NCBI RefSeq assembly: GCF_001411555.2
Contig: NC_049904.1
Span: forward strand, 25,371,370-25,435,369
Direction: 5' to 3'
DNA length: 64,000 bases
From: Juglans regia
Taxonomy: Eukaryota; Streptophyta; Magnoliopsida; Fagales; Juglandaceae
Shown: positions 49,256-62,752 of the stretch, one piece after another
Numbering within the stretch: position 1 is the stretch's first letter
Layout of the letters: each line of letters begins with the position of its first letter
Made by a program: the position numbers and the translations under genes
Notes under the pieces: generated by a model
What the model was told of the DNA's origin: nothing
Databases searched by the model: none
What the model saw: only the letters and a program-made list of their open reading frames with translations

Positions 49256-52200
49256 ATTCAAGAAATAGCACACATTTCCCCCATTTTTTTTTTCTCTCTG
49301 TACACTCGAGGAAAAAATGCCGAGTCTTTTCGTTGGTTTTTCTTCTGCTAATGGTGGTTGTAGACCAGTGCTTGTTTCTTAGCTCAATTTTTTCTCAGTT
49401 CTTTGTTGTATTGGGCTTGTGATGGAGACTAGTAGGAATGTTATTATTGATAAAAAATGCTTTGGTTTTAAGAAGATGAATTCAAGGTGGTGGAGAATCA
49501 CGGAGAGCAGCTATCGTGCTGTGAATCACATTTTCATTGATCAAGACTCGTTGGGATGGCTGGCAGCCATGGTGGAGGAAGGTCTTGCTGTTGAAGGAGT
49601 TTTCCTCAGGTCGCGTCGAAATGGTTATCAGGTGTTGGTAGTGCAGAGTCAGAGTAACTCTTATGGGAGTTTTTTCTCCTTATCGGAGTTTGGACAAGAG
49701 AAACGCTGTGGCTTACTGATGATACTGGAAGCCGGAAGGGAGGAAAGGGATAAGTTGGAGGAATTTTTGTGAATTGTTGAAAGATATTTCTGCAACTTCC
49801 TCTGTTTTGGGAAAGAATAACAGAGGAAGCCATCCATAGACGCCTCCTCCTCCTCCACCACAGGGGTATCAGACCTCTTATTCTTACAGGGAGGTCTTGT
49901 CTCGAGCTCCTAAACCTGCAGAGGGGACAGGAGTTTCTTCCTTTCTGGTGAAGACGCGGCTATGTGAAGAGGCAAGTTTGGATAGGAGTCTGTCGGGGCC
50001 AAGTTTGGCAAATCTGTTGCATGCTTTGGTTGAGATGGAGATGCAAGTGGGATTTTTGTAATTATATATGGGGATTATTAAATGCAGTATTGAGGAGGGG
50101 TTGCAGAGGGAGAAGGCTACTATAATGGGCCAGGGAGAAGGTTTTTTAATGGGCCGATTTTTTGTCTCCAGGGAGCAGGCTCTTTGAACGGCAAGAGAGT
50201 AGCCTTTGAGGGCCCATTGTTTCAACAAGTGGCCCAGGCTCCAGGCTCCAGGCCTAGTCTCCAGGCAGGCTAGTTTTCAAGTGGCCCAACGGCCCATCTT
50301 GTAGGCCCAGTCTGCTTGGAGATGAAAGGCCGCTAACAGTGATACACCACCACCGTGTGGGCCTCATCCTCCACCGTTGGCGGTGGGTCAAGGGTTGACG
50401 GAGGCGGTCGCGGTCACGAGTTCGTTGGAGGTGGAGGTGGGTTCGTTGGCAACATATGGGGTGCTGGAGTTGGTGTCGGTAGCGATCCTGAGTAGCGCTG
50501 GGAGCCCCTTTTTTGCACCGAAAAATGCACAGAACCTATTGTGCACCCCAGAGGGGTCAATGGGGGAGGTTTTATTGGCGAGTTATGGGGTTCTTGGGAG
50601 GGTCTCCGCAGAGGCTATCCCGAGACTGTGCAGGTTTATTTCGGCACCGGAGTTGGTACAGAAGTAGACGACTTCTCTTGCTTCGGCGATCCAAGCAATG
50701 CAACTCACGACGACGAAGAACCAGATGACGGCATCCCATGTGTTGGAAACCCCTGATGAAGCCATTTTAACTGCGCAAGCTTCAGTGGAGCATGAGGTCC
50801 TCATGGGTGGGACGCCATCCTTCGAGGTGGCACATATTTGAAGTTGCATTTATGGCCTTACTTACAGCTGTAGAGGCTGTAAATGCTTAATCCAAGTCCG
50901 ATCAATCATTGGCTTTGGCCAAAAAAAGGGAAAGAGAACTCAAAAGGCTAACATGGGCAATGAAAGAGGATGGGGATGAGAAGAGCTCTACTCAGGAGCG
51001 TTGTAAGGGGAGGGGTAAAATGGTTGTCCCATGAAGCCAAAAATATTATCTTGGAATGTGAGGGGGCTCCATGATCCTAATAAACAGCTCCAAGTCAGAA
51101 ATTTACTTCGTCAGTGAAAATGAGACATCATATGCTTACAAGAGACTAAGTTGAAAACTATTTCAAGACAAATAGTTCGTAGCCTTTGGAGAGGACAACA
51201 TGTCGATTGGTCTTATTTACCATAAAAAGGAGCCTCTGGGGGAGTTCTAATTATATTTGACACAAGGGTGGTGGAAAGGGTAGAGGAGTGTGTGGGTGAT
51301 TTCACGGTTGCTTGCTCTTTTGTTAATCTAGAAGATGGTTTCAAATGTGCATTCGCTGGTGTTTATGGCCCAAATTTTGATTCGGAGAGAAAGTTTTTGT
51401 GGAAAGAGCTAGCGGGAGTCATTAGTTGGTGGGAGTTACCAAGTTGCATTGGGGGGAACTTTAACACATCTCGCTTTCCAAGCGAAAGGTCGGGTGCTTC
51501 TCACATCTCTCCAGCTATGAGAGATTTTTCTGATTTCATTTCAAAACAGGAGCTCATGGACATTCCACTATCTGGAGGCTCGTTTACCTGGTCCAATAAC
51601 TGTGATTGTCCATTTTGGTCGAGGATCGATAGATTTTTGCTAACTCCCGATTGGGAATCACATTTCCCGAATGTTGCTCAAAGAAGATTACCCCGTTTAT
51701 GCTCCGATCACTTCCCCATCATGTTAGATTGTGGAGGCATCCAAGGGGATAGAAGATATTTTAAATTTGAGCAGATGTGGCTTAAAACTGATGGTTTTGT
51801 TGACAGGGTCAGATAATGGTGGACTTCCTATAGTTTTCAAGGCTCTCCAAGCTTTATTATGTCAAAAAAGTCAAAAGCGCTGAAACAGGACCTGGAGCAA
51901 TAGAATGAACAAGTTTTTGACAATGTGCTTGAACAGAAGCACTCTCTTATGGAGGAACTACAGGGTCTGGAAGGTAAGGAGAAGGCCAGAACCATTTCAG
52001 AACTTGATAAAATCCACAAGAATTAAGTAGTTGTTGATCTTGAAAGGGTTACTTTGATGGAGGAAATCTCCTGGAGACAGAAGTCAAAGGTACTTTAGCT
52101 TAGCGAGGGGGGACAAATGCACGAAATTCTTCCAGAGGATGGCGAACTCTCACAGGAGGAACAATGCTATTGATGGACTGATGGTAGATGGGACTGCTTC

Positions 52201-54745
52201 TTCGGATCAGATGGTAATAAAAAACCACATTGAACTATACTATCAACAACTTTTAACTGAATAGCACAATTGGAGACCAAGAGTGGATGGTTTGTCTTTT
52301 TCAGCATTAGACCAGCATAGTGCAAGGTGATTAGAAAGGCTATTTACAGAAGATGAAGTGGGTAATATTATTAGAGGTATGGCAAGTGATAAGGTTCTTG
52401 GTCCGGATGGGTTTACATTGAGTTTCTTTCAAGCTTGTTGGGAGGAGGTCAAGGAAGATATTATGTAAGTATTTCTTGAATTTCATTCTAATACTAGATT
52501 TGAAAAGAGTCTCAATGCCACATTTTTAGCCCTCATTCCTAAAAAGGTGGTCTCGAGATGTGAGAAACTATCGCCCCATTAGTCTTATGAATGAGATGTA
52601 CAAGATTTTTTCCAAAGTGTTAGCAAATAGATTAAGCTCAGTAGTAGAAAAACTAATCTTGAAGCCGCAAAATGCTTTTGTCAAAGGTAGACAAATTCTT
52701 GACTCGGTACTTATTGCAAATGAAGTCTTGGATGGTAGATTAAAGTCTAGAAAACCCGAGCTACTTTGCAAGTTAGTCATGGAGAAAGCATATGATCATG
52801 TCAACTAGAGTTTCATTCTTTACATACTTGGAAGATGTGGTTTTGGAGAGAAATGATAGAAATTGGTAGAATTTTGTATCTCTTTAGCTCGTTTCTCTAT
52901 CTTGGTAAATGGATCACCGGTGGGTTTCTTCAACTCCTCTCGTGGCCTGAGACAAGGAGATCCTTTTCTCCTATACTTTTTTTATTTGTCATAGAAGCTC
53001 TTAACAAGATGATTGAGGGTCTGGTAGGCGATGGGTTACTGCATGGTTTCTCGGTGGGGAATGGCGATCTCAACATTTCTCACTTGTTATTTCCTAATGA
53101 CACGCTTATCTTTTGTGGTGCACACCTTGGACAAGTGCATGCCTTGAGGGCGGTACTCCTTTGTTTTGCTGTTGTGTCAAGTTTGAGTATCAACCTTGCA
53201 AAGTCGGAAATAGTGCCAGTGGGGGCTGTCTCCAATGTGAAGATTTTAGCTATTACCTTGGAATGCAAGATATCTTCGCTTTCTATGAAGTACCTTGGCT
53301 TACCATTGGGTGCTTCTTTTAAATTTATAAGGATTTAAAATGATGTAGTTGAAAGGGTGTAGCATAGATTGGTAGCTTGGAAGAGGCTTTACTTGTCAAA
53401 ATGCAGTAGGTTGACTTTGATTAAAAGCACTCTTTCAAACTTACCCACTTATTTTCTATCTTTGTTCTCACTTCCCACTAAGGTGGCTAACCGCATTGAG
53501 AAGCTACAAATGGATTTTTTATGGAGTGGATTTGGGGATGAGTTCAAATTCCACCTGGTTAATTGGTCAACAGTTTGTACCCCAATTTCTGGGGGAGGGT
53601 TGGGGATTCGCCACTTGATGAAATTTAATCAAGCTCTGTTGGGTAAGTGGTTGTGGAGGCACCAAAATGAAAGGGAGGCCTTATGGAAGTCTGTTATAGA
53701 CTCACAGTTTGGGGAAGCTTGGGGAGGATGGTGCTCAAATGAGATACAAGGCACTCATGGAGTGGGTTTGTGGAAAAATATTAGGAGCCTTTGGGGGTCC
53801 TTCCGTGGACATGAACATTTTATTGTAGGCGATGGTTCGCGTGTCTCTTTTTGGTTTGATATATGGTGTGATAATTTTTGTCTATGAGATACCTTCTCTG
53901 CCATCTTTGCGCTTGCTAGAGTAAAGGAGGCATCGATTGCCGATTTGCTAGTCCTTTAAAACGGCATCCCTCAATGTAATATTAACTTCATTAAGGCAGT
54001 TCATAATTGGGAGGTGGAGTCTATTACAAAGTTCTTTGCGACATTATATTTCGCAAGTATTCCAGGGGCACCGGAGACAAGTTGCTTTGGAATCATTCAA
54101 AGAAAGGTATTTTCTCTATCAGTTCTTTTTATCAAAAGCTCACGAACTCCGGATTGTCTATGTTTCTGTGGAAGAGCATATGAAAAACGAAAGCTCCCTC
54201 AAAAGCAGTTTTCTTTGTCTGGACAACATCTTTAGACAAGATTCTCACTACTGATAATTTGAGAAAACGACGGAATATTGTCCTAGATTGGTATTGTATG
54301 TGTAAGAAGCATGAGGAGTCAATTGATCATTTGCTTTTACATTGCAAGGTGGCCAAGGTTATATGGGATGTTTTTTTCTCAAGAGTTGGATTGTCTTGGG
54401 TTATGTCTTGCAGATTGGTGGATTTCCTCGCAAGTTGGAGAGGTCTATACGGTGATTCTCAGGTAGCGGAAATTTGGAGATTGATCTTAATATGCTTGTG
54501 TTGGTGTATTTGAGAAATGCTTGATGTTTCGATGATCAAGAGAGAAAATTGGAGGAGCTTAAAGTTTTCTTTTTTAAGTCATTGTTCTTTTGGGCAGGAG
54601 CTATAGTTTGTAATGGACTTGGTGTTCATGATTTTCTTCTTTCTTTTGTAACCTCTAGCTAGGCTTTTTTCGTGTATACTTCCTGTGTATCTAGTTTTGT
54701 CTATTTCTATGAATACAAAATCTTTGATTACCTATAAAAAAAAAA
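49256..54745 (+). mobile_element. Full-length but inactive L1-type LINE
   Basis: About 5.5 kb, flanked by a perfect 13-bp duplication TTATGTTCATACA (49243-49255 and 54746-54758) and ending in a poly(A) of about 9-10 bases. A first ORF region (49419 to about 51000) is broken by stops; its start, MMETSRNVIIDKKCFG, is open to 49772. The second ORF begins at about 51031 with an endonuclease (KILSWNVRGLHDPN; LQETK; SDHFPIM). The reverse transcriptase follows ([41 protein letters not shown]), then a zf-RVT region ([20 protein letters not shown], about 54290-54360). Many in-frame stops and at least one frameshift are present. The catalytic (Y/F)ADD box reads FPND (53091-53102), so it cannot retrotranspose by itself. 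Confidence 0.92.
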
Positions 54746-54758
54746 TTATGTTCATACA

Positions 54759-55409
54759 GATATAAAATAAATAAATAAATAAATAAAAGTAAGACATTTA
54801 AACTCAAGCTTAATTTCTATGAATATTTACAGAGTTGTAGGATAACGATGCTTGTATCCTTTGTCCAGCACTAAAGCCGTAGCAAACAGCTAAGAGAGCA
54901 CTTGCACGCAACAAAAACATCATATAGCATGCCAACCATTCTGCAGTACTACCACATAGATACAACATAATTTGTATATACATGAGATGAGGCTACCAAC
55001 AACAGTCCTATATCTATTTCCACAACTAATTCAAGAAGTTAGTAATGACAAACCCCAATTCTGTACTAATAAAATTTGTACGTCATTTGAGATTCTTCTG
55101 CCAATCTACTTCTAAATGATTACTTACAGAGGAGCAATGGAGATTGGAGAGTCATTCTATTAGACATGTAAAACGAACTCCAATCGATCCGTGTTGTCGA
55201 GGATACAAAACTTGCTGCACTAACAGGAAATCAACTTAGAAGGCACTTTGGCTGGGGAAGATTAGGACTTATCATGAAGTCTAGCTTCAGCTTTGGACGA
55301 ATAAAAAATGGAGAGCATATAGTACTGAAAAAAGATGATGATATAGGAATATCGGCTCTCTCCAATCAAAGTCTGTATCTTGACGTACAAAATGCAGTAA
55401 CTCCATCCA
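54759..55409. other. Flank between LINE and C2-GRAM gene
   Basis: An AATA tetramer tract at about 54766-54786 directly follows the LINE target duplication. The part close to 55410 is the likely 3' UTR of the minus-strand C2-GRAM gene. Nothing else recognised. Confidence 0.45.
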
Positions 55410-58400
55410 CTATCTAGCTGCAAATTCCCTCTCAACCACGCAGAAGATCGTCTTCAGGCGATCTTGCATAGTTTTCAGGATGTCCTTTGTAATGCTTTTC
55501 TGATTTTTAGTGCTTTTCAGCCATGCAATTCCAAAAAATACCCGCACCATACAACACTTTGTTTTGGGGGGTAAATCCTCAATTTGGTATCTAAGATGAA
55601 GCTGCAAAAGAAGAGAAGACACAGGTCAATCCTGCCTAGCCAATAAAGTAAGCAAAAAATAAGCTGAACATGAAAAATGATTGCAATGGTACATTGAGCA
55701 GTCATACACCATACGTTGAAATTGTCACCAAGTGGAATTCCATGGTGTGTCATAACCTCCTCAACAAGCCATCCATTCTTATCAGAAAGAGTCGACCTTC
55801 GCTGAGTACTTGTCACCTCTCCTCTATAACAGGAAATATTTTTATCAAATTTGTAATGTATGTGCCTCTCGTAGACATCACCTTTTTCCAATTCCCATGG
55901 GGTGCAAAAGTAGTTAAGACAACCAGCCTTCTCCATCACTCGATGATCCAATATTCCCCCGCTGAACACCTCCATAAAGAAACTAACCTGAAATCACCAA
56001 AAGACAAAATTGATGGTCAGTGGTAAAGAAAGACAGATATAATATTGAAGAACAAAATGAAAAAGAAGAAAAAATGTGATATGCAAGGGGTTATATGCGC
56101 ACACATAACTACTCACACACCCACACCTCTACACACACACACACATATAATCTCTAATAGAAATTGAAAAGTTCCAATTTCTTGTCCTGAGGCACGGGAT
56201 AGGAAATTGATAAAGCAAAATAACAAGAGATATGTTCCTAAGGAACCACGTTTCAACGCATCTTTATCAAATGGTTATAAAGATATGTAGGGGGGGAGAG
56301 AGAGAAAGAGAGAGAGAGAGAGAGCTTACAGGAACAGAGAGAGCAGATGCATAAACCTCAGACATGCTGACATCATCAAGGCTTAAGGAGCTACTCTCAT
56401 CAGTTTGGATGCTTTTCGCTTCAGATTCTTCAATTATTTGCACCTTCTGCTCAGGACTCAAAGATCTTGCTTTCCATAGAGCCATAATTGTCCTATTGGG
56501 CACCATCAAATGTTAAGTCAAAACAGGAGGTCCAATTTTTCTAATATTCTTTTTTTGTTTCTTTTCCTTCCAGACGCTATTCTGTTGTTGCTACACAGCA
56601 TCATTACTAATTAGGCGTGCATTAATTAGTGTTTAAGTGGTTTTTTTCACCATTTCAAGACAATGAAAGGATATCGATCGGCACAGTATAAGCATGACTT
56701 CAGAAATGATATAAAGAATATTCTAACAAGAGAAAAAGGGTGCAGATTGTTTTAAACATGCATCTTCTGGTATCTAACTTTACTGCAAATGTCCCACATA
56801 ATAGAGCAAGATGAAGAAAGTGGTTCCTAATCATGGCGATCAACAGTATGCCCATCAAATGCAAGGGAATTTATGTCAAATGGGTATACAAGAAAGCTCT
56901 AGTACAAAATTGTGGCAATTGGGAATAACATGCACATACAAATAAGTCTGGAATTGAACAGACCATCATGGCCTAACCCAAAAAAAAACAAAAAACAAAA
57001 AGACAAGAAAACTATCAGGGAGCTATACAACGAAGACAATCACAACCTTTTTTTAGGTGGAAAAAAACATAACTCTTTTCCTTTCATTAAAATAAAAGTA
57101 TATTACATGCTCTCTGGTACAGCAGCAACCACTCACCCAGGAAAATAAGCAAGCAGAAATATAAAATCAATAAAAAAAAATATTTACTAGGAAGCTGACA
57201 GATTGAGTGAATCAAAGTGAGCTGAAGTAGACAATAATATATTTAAAATAAATCCAAAATAAACAGAAATCATCAAAACAGGTACAAGTAAGTCCCATAA
57301 TGCATATCTCAGAAGCATTAGCTTACCTTTGCTGCTGGATTGATTAAAAAAGAAAAAGAAAAGACTGTACCCTTAATGAAGGCATGGGAGAACTTACAGG
57401 AAGCACAAATATGACAGTAATATGGCACAAAATCATTAAGAATGGTCAAGTAATGTGCAGCATACACCAAGTAGCGTGCAAGTGCAAAGAAAAAAAAAGA
57501 TAGGTCAAGTTTAAGGTGCTTGAACCCAATACAAAAGGCCATAAAAGACCAAAAAAGAGATATAATCGAACAAAATAAAATTATAGAGCTAAAGAAAAAA
57601 TAAGAACTCCACCTTTAACTTAAAGATTTAACATGTTATAATATACGGTGCTCTTTTATTTAACTACCTATGTGCTATATTGAAGGACACGAAGGACTGG
57701 AAACGGAACTTCAGCCTGCCTTCTTCTTTTGTCTTTGCCCCATGCTGGGCATCCATACCTCTGCCTGGCCGGAGAGTCATGTCAATAATTGGATTGCCCA
57801 TTGATGATAGAGTAGGTGGAACAATCTGGATATCTTCTATATCCTCCCAGAGGAAAAAGAATTTAGTCTTGTGTCCAAATAAATTTGTATGAAACCCAAT
57901 TATTCTTGCTGATAGAAATAAGCGACCCTGCACAGAAACAACTGCAAGTTGATGGGATATAACTTTGGAAGCACACATGAGTTAAATTCATGGAAGGCAA
58001 GAATGTCAGCATTTAATTTCTCTAACTACAGCTTAAAAATTAAAATAGTTTTAAAGAAAGTGTGAAGCCATAAAACTTTTAAGCATGATTCAACCATGGC
58101 AACAGCACCTGCAGGGGCATTTTCCGTTTCAGATGACAGGTAAACTCATTAATGAGAAACTCCTCTGGTGGAAGCCCAAAGAGTTTTTGAAAGGCTAAAT
58201 TTGTTTGAGGAGACCGCACATTCATCTACAAAAGGATTAGTTAAGTTAATAACAACAGAAGTAGACAAACCAAGTGCATGGCTTAAAATAACATAACAAA
58301 TAAACAAACAAATCAGCAGATAGCAATGTGGATCTCCGAAGTATAATTGGCCATGTACCTTCTTCCCCACCATTTTCTCCATCTTACTCAGATACTCTCT

Positions 58401-61400
58401 AACAACATTGCCACCTCTACTATTGTCCAAGAAAACTCTTAAGTGAAGCTTGGACCGACATGCCTGAGCTAACTTTCCTTGAAGAGGAATCCACAAATCA
58501 GCTAGATCTGATTTATTATATTTCAGAAAATTGATTTCGGCATGTCCCAGAGATGCAATTTCATCAAAAGATCCATCAAAATCATAAACCTCCACGTCCA
58601 GGACAGAAGGAAGCTCATCCATAGCATCAAATTCAAATATTTCTGCAAAAAGGAACGTGGTCACAAGAAGAAAAACAATCAGGTTAAAATTCAGATTCAA
58701 ATTTTGTTTAGACAAATACAATCCAACAACTGTAAGATCAGTGATGTAACAGAATATAACATTTAACGGCCTAAAAAGAACGGATGAAGAAGGAAAAAAT
58801 AGTCACCATTCCATTGAGGATCAGATTTTTTAAACTTGACTGAGCTGGTTCTAGTTTTCCCTTTACAAGTAAACACCACATATGGATCAGAGGACCCACT
58901 TGAATCAACAGCTGCTATATTAATTCCTTCAACCAAGGCAACAGTTAGAAACCAGCCATCTCCTTGCGCCTTGATTCCATGATTACTGCCTATTATTGGA
59001 TACACACCAAATCAAATCAAATCAAATCCAAAAAGAAACAATGGCATAGAGAGATACAGATGCAAGAGAATAATTAAAACGGTTTAGGCAGTTGAGACAC
59101 AGCAGAGGCCTGCAATTCAAAGAACTTCACAATGGAAATGGAATAATTAAAAATGCAGAAATGACAGCAGCACAACTGAAATGGAAACCCAAAAAAAAAA
59201 AAGCATTCAGCTCTCTGCTTCAAGTTGAAATTAACTTAAAATATTATTGAAGAAACATGAACTTTTAGTAAAGACTGACAATACAACCACCTCAGAGACT
59301 CATCTGGAGAGAGAGGAGTGATGCGCTTAAGGGACAAAAACCTGTTGTTTCTAAGTGAAAAAGGCAACTGTCTCAGGTTATACTACCTTTCTTTACTCTG
59401 GCCTGCATGAAACGCAAAATCATCCTCAGTAGCCGTTCACCTTGAAGAACCACAACACTGCAGACTATGAACTCAGAAATTGAATCTGGCAAGTCAAGCC
59501 AAAAGAACTCGAGCCCTTGACTTGTGCTGGGTCTAGCCATCCAGATGTGGACAAGCACATACAATCCCATACAAATTGAAGAAACTACGGTAAAATTAGC
59601 AAAATGCTGAACAGCTAGCTTCCAATCTGACGGGGATTTCACCTGCAGTGATGCCAAAACCTGTTCCTTATTCGACCCAAGTGCCTTAGAGCCAACTGGA
59701 TTAACACTTTCAGATAATAAACTGGCATACTGCTCAAAGCTCTCCTTTATACCTTGACGGGCTCCATTTTCTATTATTCCCTTCATCATGGTGCCTTGTA
59801 GAAAATTCATTCGCCAGGATACTATCAAATGGGAAGATTGTTCTCCTGACAGAAGCTCAGGCCCAGGTGTAATGCAGTAGAGCACTTCTGCCTTAAAGTT
59901 GCGTCCATACATGATATCGGGAGTGCTCACGCTTGCCAAAACAGCAAAAAGCTTCCCATCAGCTTTCAGATACATTTGCTCCTCAGTGGCTTTGACAGCC
60001 TTGATTACTTTAGTTGCAGCCTTAATGTAAGTAACTACTCTTTTCAAACTCTCAACATTTTCAAATTTCCAAGGTCCTAATTGCAGTTCTGTAGAACCCT
60101 GCAGGCCTGCTAATAATTTGTAAAACCTTGAATCAGGTGAAAATAGTAGAGAGTTCAGGTCTGGAGGTGGAATCTGATACAATTGGTCAAGAACCACTCC
60201 TCCAGGTAAATTTTTGGGAATTTCATTTCCCTGATCCCTCGACTCCATTTTCCTCATCAATTCTTCAAACGTATCAGAAGAAGACATATCCTCAGACTTG
60301 TTCTCATAAACCTCAGGTCCAGAAGTTTCAGGTGGCTTCAATGCCAAAGCAGCTGTGTCCGAATGTTTGTTAAAAATCTGAGCAATTCTGTCGGCAATGG
60401 AGTTCTGCATACAAGACTTGTCTTCCATAGAGGATGCAATTTCTTCTACTCTCAATGAAGAAGGTGAGTCAAGTGGGCCACTGGAAGACGATTCAATTGT
60501 TTCATCTGCATGCTTTCTCCCTTGCAACCCATGAACACCACTACCATTCAAATCCAAGGATGAATTGTTTTGAGGGAAATATATTGTGAGAAGAATTTCA
60601 CCTGTAGGAAAATATCATGAAAATTACAATTTCTTCAAGTAAATAAACGACCACCCACAGGCTACTAGAATACACAACCATTAAGATAGAACAAAGTACA
60701 ATAGGCACAGAAAATTAACTAACGGAATCCAAATTGTTAACTCAAAACCACAGAAGGAAATTATCATATTCAGGACAATATCAGTGATGCAACTAAAACT
60801 TCCTCAACAAAAACAGGAAAACACATAACGGAAGCACCTATACTCCAATGCTCTATATTATACAGGGGTTTTGCTTCCTACCCTAATGGGAGCTTTTGAA
60901 TAAAAATTTTGTGATGTTAAATAAGCTCACAAACTCCACAAATAGCCAAACTCAGCTTTAAGACAAGCATGGCAACTTACTTACAAGAAGAAAGGAAAAA
61001 CTCAAGCACCCAATTAGGGACAAAACTAAACAAACGTGGGAAATAGCATTACCACAAACATAGCAATATAAATACAAGAAGAAAGAGAAGAACTTAAAAC
61101 ACACGAATTAGCAAAAAAAATGAAGCATTACCACAGTCCTTGTTCTTGGATCTCTCACTCTTTGGTTGCAGAGAATGCCAAGCAGGACCAAGCCACTTGT
61201 CTTCGGACTCAAAGATCCGGGAAACCGGCATCTTGAGCTGCCCAACAAAGTCGTCGTTGGTGTACTTGTCTTCGTCCAAAACGGAGAAGAGTAGCTCCTC
61301 ATTCAAGTTGTCGACCTGGAAACCGAATTCCTCGCCCCACTGGGGATTCAAGCTCTTCTTCACCACTTTGGTCCTTACCTTCTGCTTCCCTAGCTGTAAC

Positions 61401-61480
61401 CACACGTACGGATCACTGAACCCGTTCAGGTCCATTGCCGGCAAATTCCGTGCCTCGATTACACGCACCGAAAGATTCAT
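55410..61480 (-). CDS. C2 and GRAM domain-containing protein (At1g03370-like)
   Basis: Probable Ca2+/phospholipid-binding membrane-contact or lipid-transfer protein; function in plants is poorly known. Exons: 61132-61480, 59387-60601, 58807-58989, 58359-58642, 58109-58225, 57668-57927, 56330-56492, 55715-55987, 55410-55601. All are GT-AG and in phase, giving 1011 aa. Order of domains: C2 (1-100; DLNGFSDPYV, LDEDKYTNDD), a Ser-rich linker, a VASt-like domain (about 255-430; LPGGVVLDQLYQI...VSWRMNFLQGTMMKGIIENGA), a hydrophobic stretch (VVSSICMGLYVLVHIWM), a second C2 (about 530-640; DSSGSSDPYVVFTCKGKTRT), GRAM (about 685-770; RLFLSARIIGFHTNLFG), and a second VASt-like domain to the end. It matches Arabidopsis At1g03370 through its length (about 1020 aa). 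The first ATG gives the C2 start used in that family. Confidence 0.93.
56294..56326. repeat. GA microsatellite at a C2-GRAM donor site
   Basis: The GA-rich tract (two phases around an AAAG interruption) begins four bases after the donor of the intron following exon 56330-56492. On the transcript strand the intron therefore starts GTAAG followed by about 30 bases of CT repeats. Confidence 0.8.
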
Positions 61481-62752
61481 TCCCTTTTTGTATGTAAGAT
61501 CAAGAAGAAAATCTATGGACTTGCTACGGGTAAGAGAGATTATATGGGTTAATGTAGGATTTGAGTTTTCTTCGTTAAGGGCTAAAACTCAAAAGCAGAC
61601 TCTAAAAAGATGGAAACTGTTAGGAAAAATTGTAGTATTTTTGCGCGTATTGCTGCGAAAATCGTCGAGTCTGATCATTAAAACTGGCGTTGATTTGTGT
61701 TCGTATAAGAGATTTAAATATATTCAAATCTCTTATACTAACAATTTGAAAGTGAATATAACAATTAATTGAACCAAAATGAAGATTTCAGGAACAAATA
61801 ACAGAAAATTTGGGATGAAAAACCCAAGAAACCAGCAAAGATAATTGGACTTGCAGAGAGTATAGAGAAAACTTTGGACCACCCAAAGTGGATGAGTTCT
61901 GGAAGAGAGAGGGATTGAACTTGTAGAAAGCTCTGCAACTTTACTCTGCTTTCCCAGTCCGTCCCTCAGTTGTATGTTGGAATTCTTGACTTTCTTAGCT
62001 CTGTTCGTACTACGTTTGGTTAAATCATTGGGAATCCGGGATTTGGCATTGGAATCAAACATTAATTCCACGTTAATGATTAGTTCATGCTTCAACTCTT
62101 TTTTTCTTTAATGTATTTGTCAAATCCCACTTGAATCTCATAGGATTCAGCAAAATCTTATTATAATCCTCTGAATTAATTAGGATGAAACTAACTCACT
62201 TCCTAATTCATAATATCATAAGATCTCTGTGCTGCAATCATCTTCAAACCTTTGTTTTTTTAGTAATTTAAGCTGAGTGAGAGAAGATATGAAAAGGGAG
62301 CATCATCAAACTTCTACCGCACATGATAGTAGAGGGTGCTTGACTCCGTAAACGTAAAAGAAATTTTATAAAAATAAATTAATAAATTGATATGATTTCA
62401 TATAATTCATTAGGTCTATTTTATAATAAAAATAACTCTATAATTTAACTTACTATATTAAATTAGGCTAATTTAAAATTTTATTTTTATATAATCATTT
62501 TATGATTAAAATATTTCTCTTAACTAATATAATCCCTCTTACCTTTTTTTATTCAGCACAAAAAAAAAAAAAAACTAATATAATAAATCCTTTTTTTTTC
62601 TCATATTAACTAGTTCCCTTTTTTTGGTTCATTATGTTCTAATTTATATTTATATTTATAATCTTATTATAAAGCTGCTTAAATGCAACCTTTTCAATTA
62701 CTGATATAATGAATTAAACAGAGAGAAAAGAAAAGTGAATTGACTAGTTAAG
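61481..62752. other. C2-GRAM promoter region with hairpin and MITE
   Basis: The 5' leader and promoter of the C2-GRAM gene lie here on the minus strand. A perfect 13-bp inverted repeat (GTATAAGAGATTT at 61703-61715, AAATCTCTTATAC at 61726-61738) sits 223 bp upstream of the ATG. A family-C MITE is at about 62360-62515. Remaining sequence is A/T-rich with no coding signal. Confidence 0.5.
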
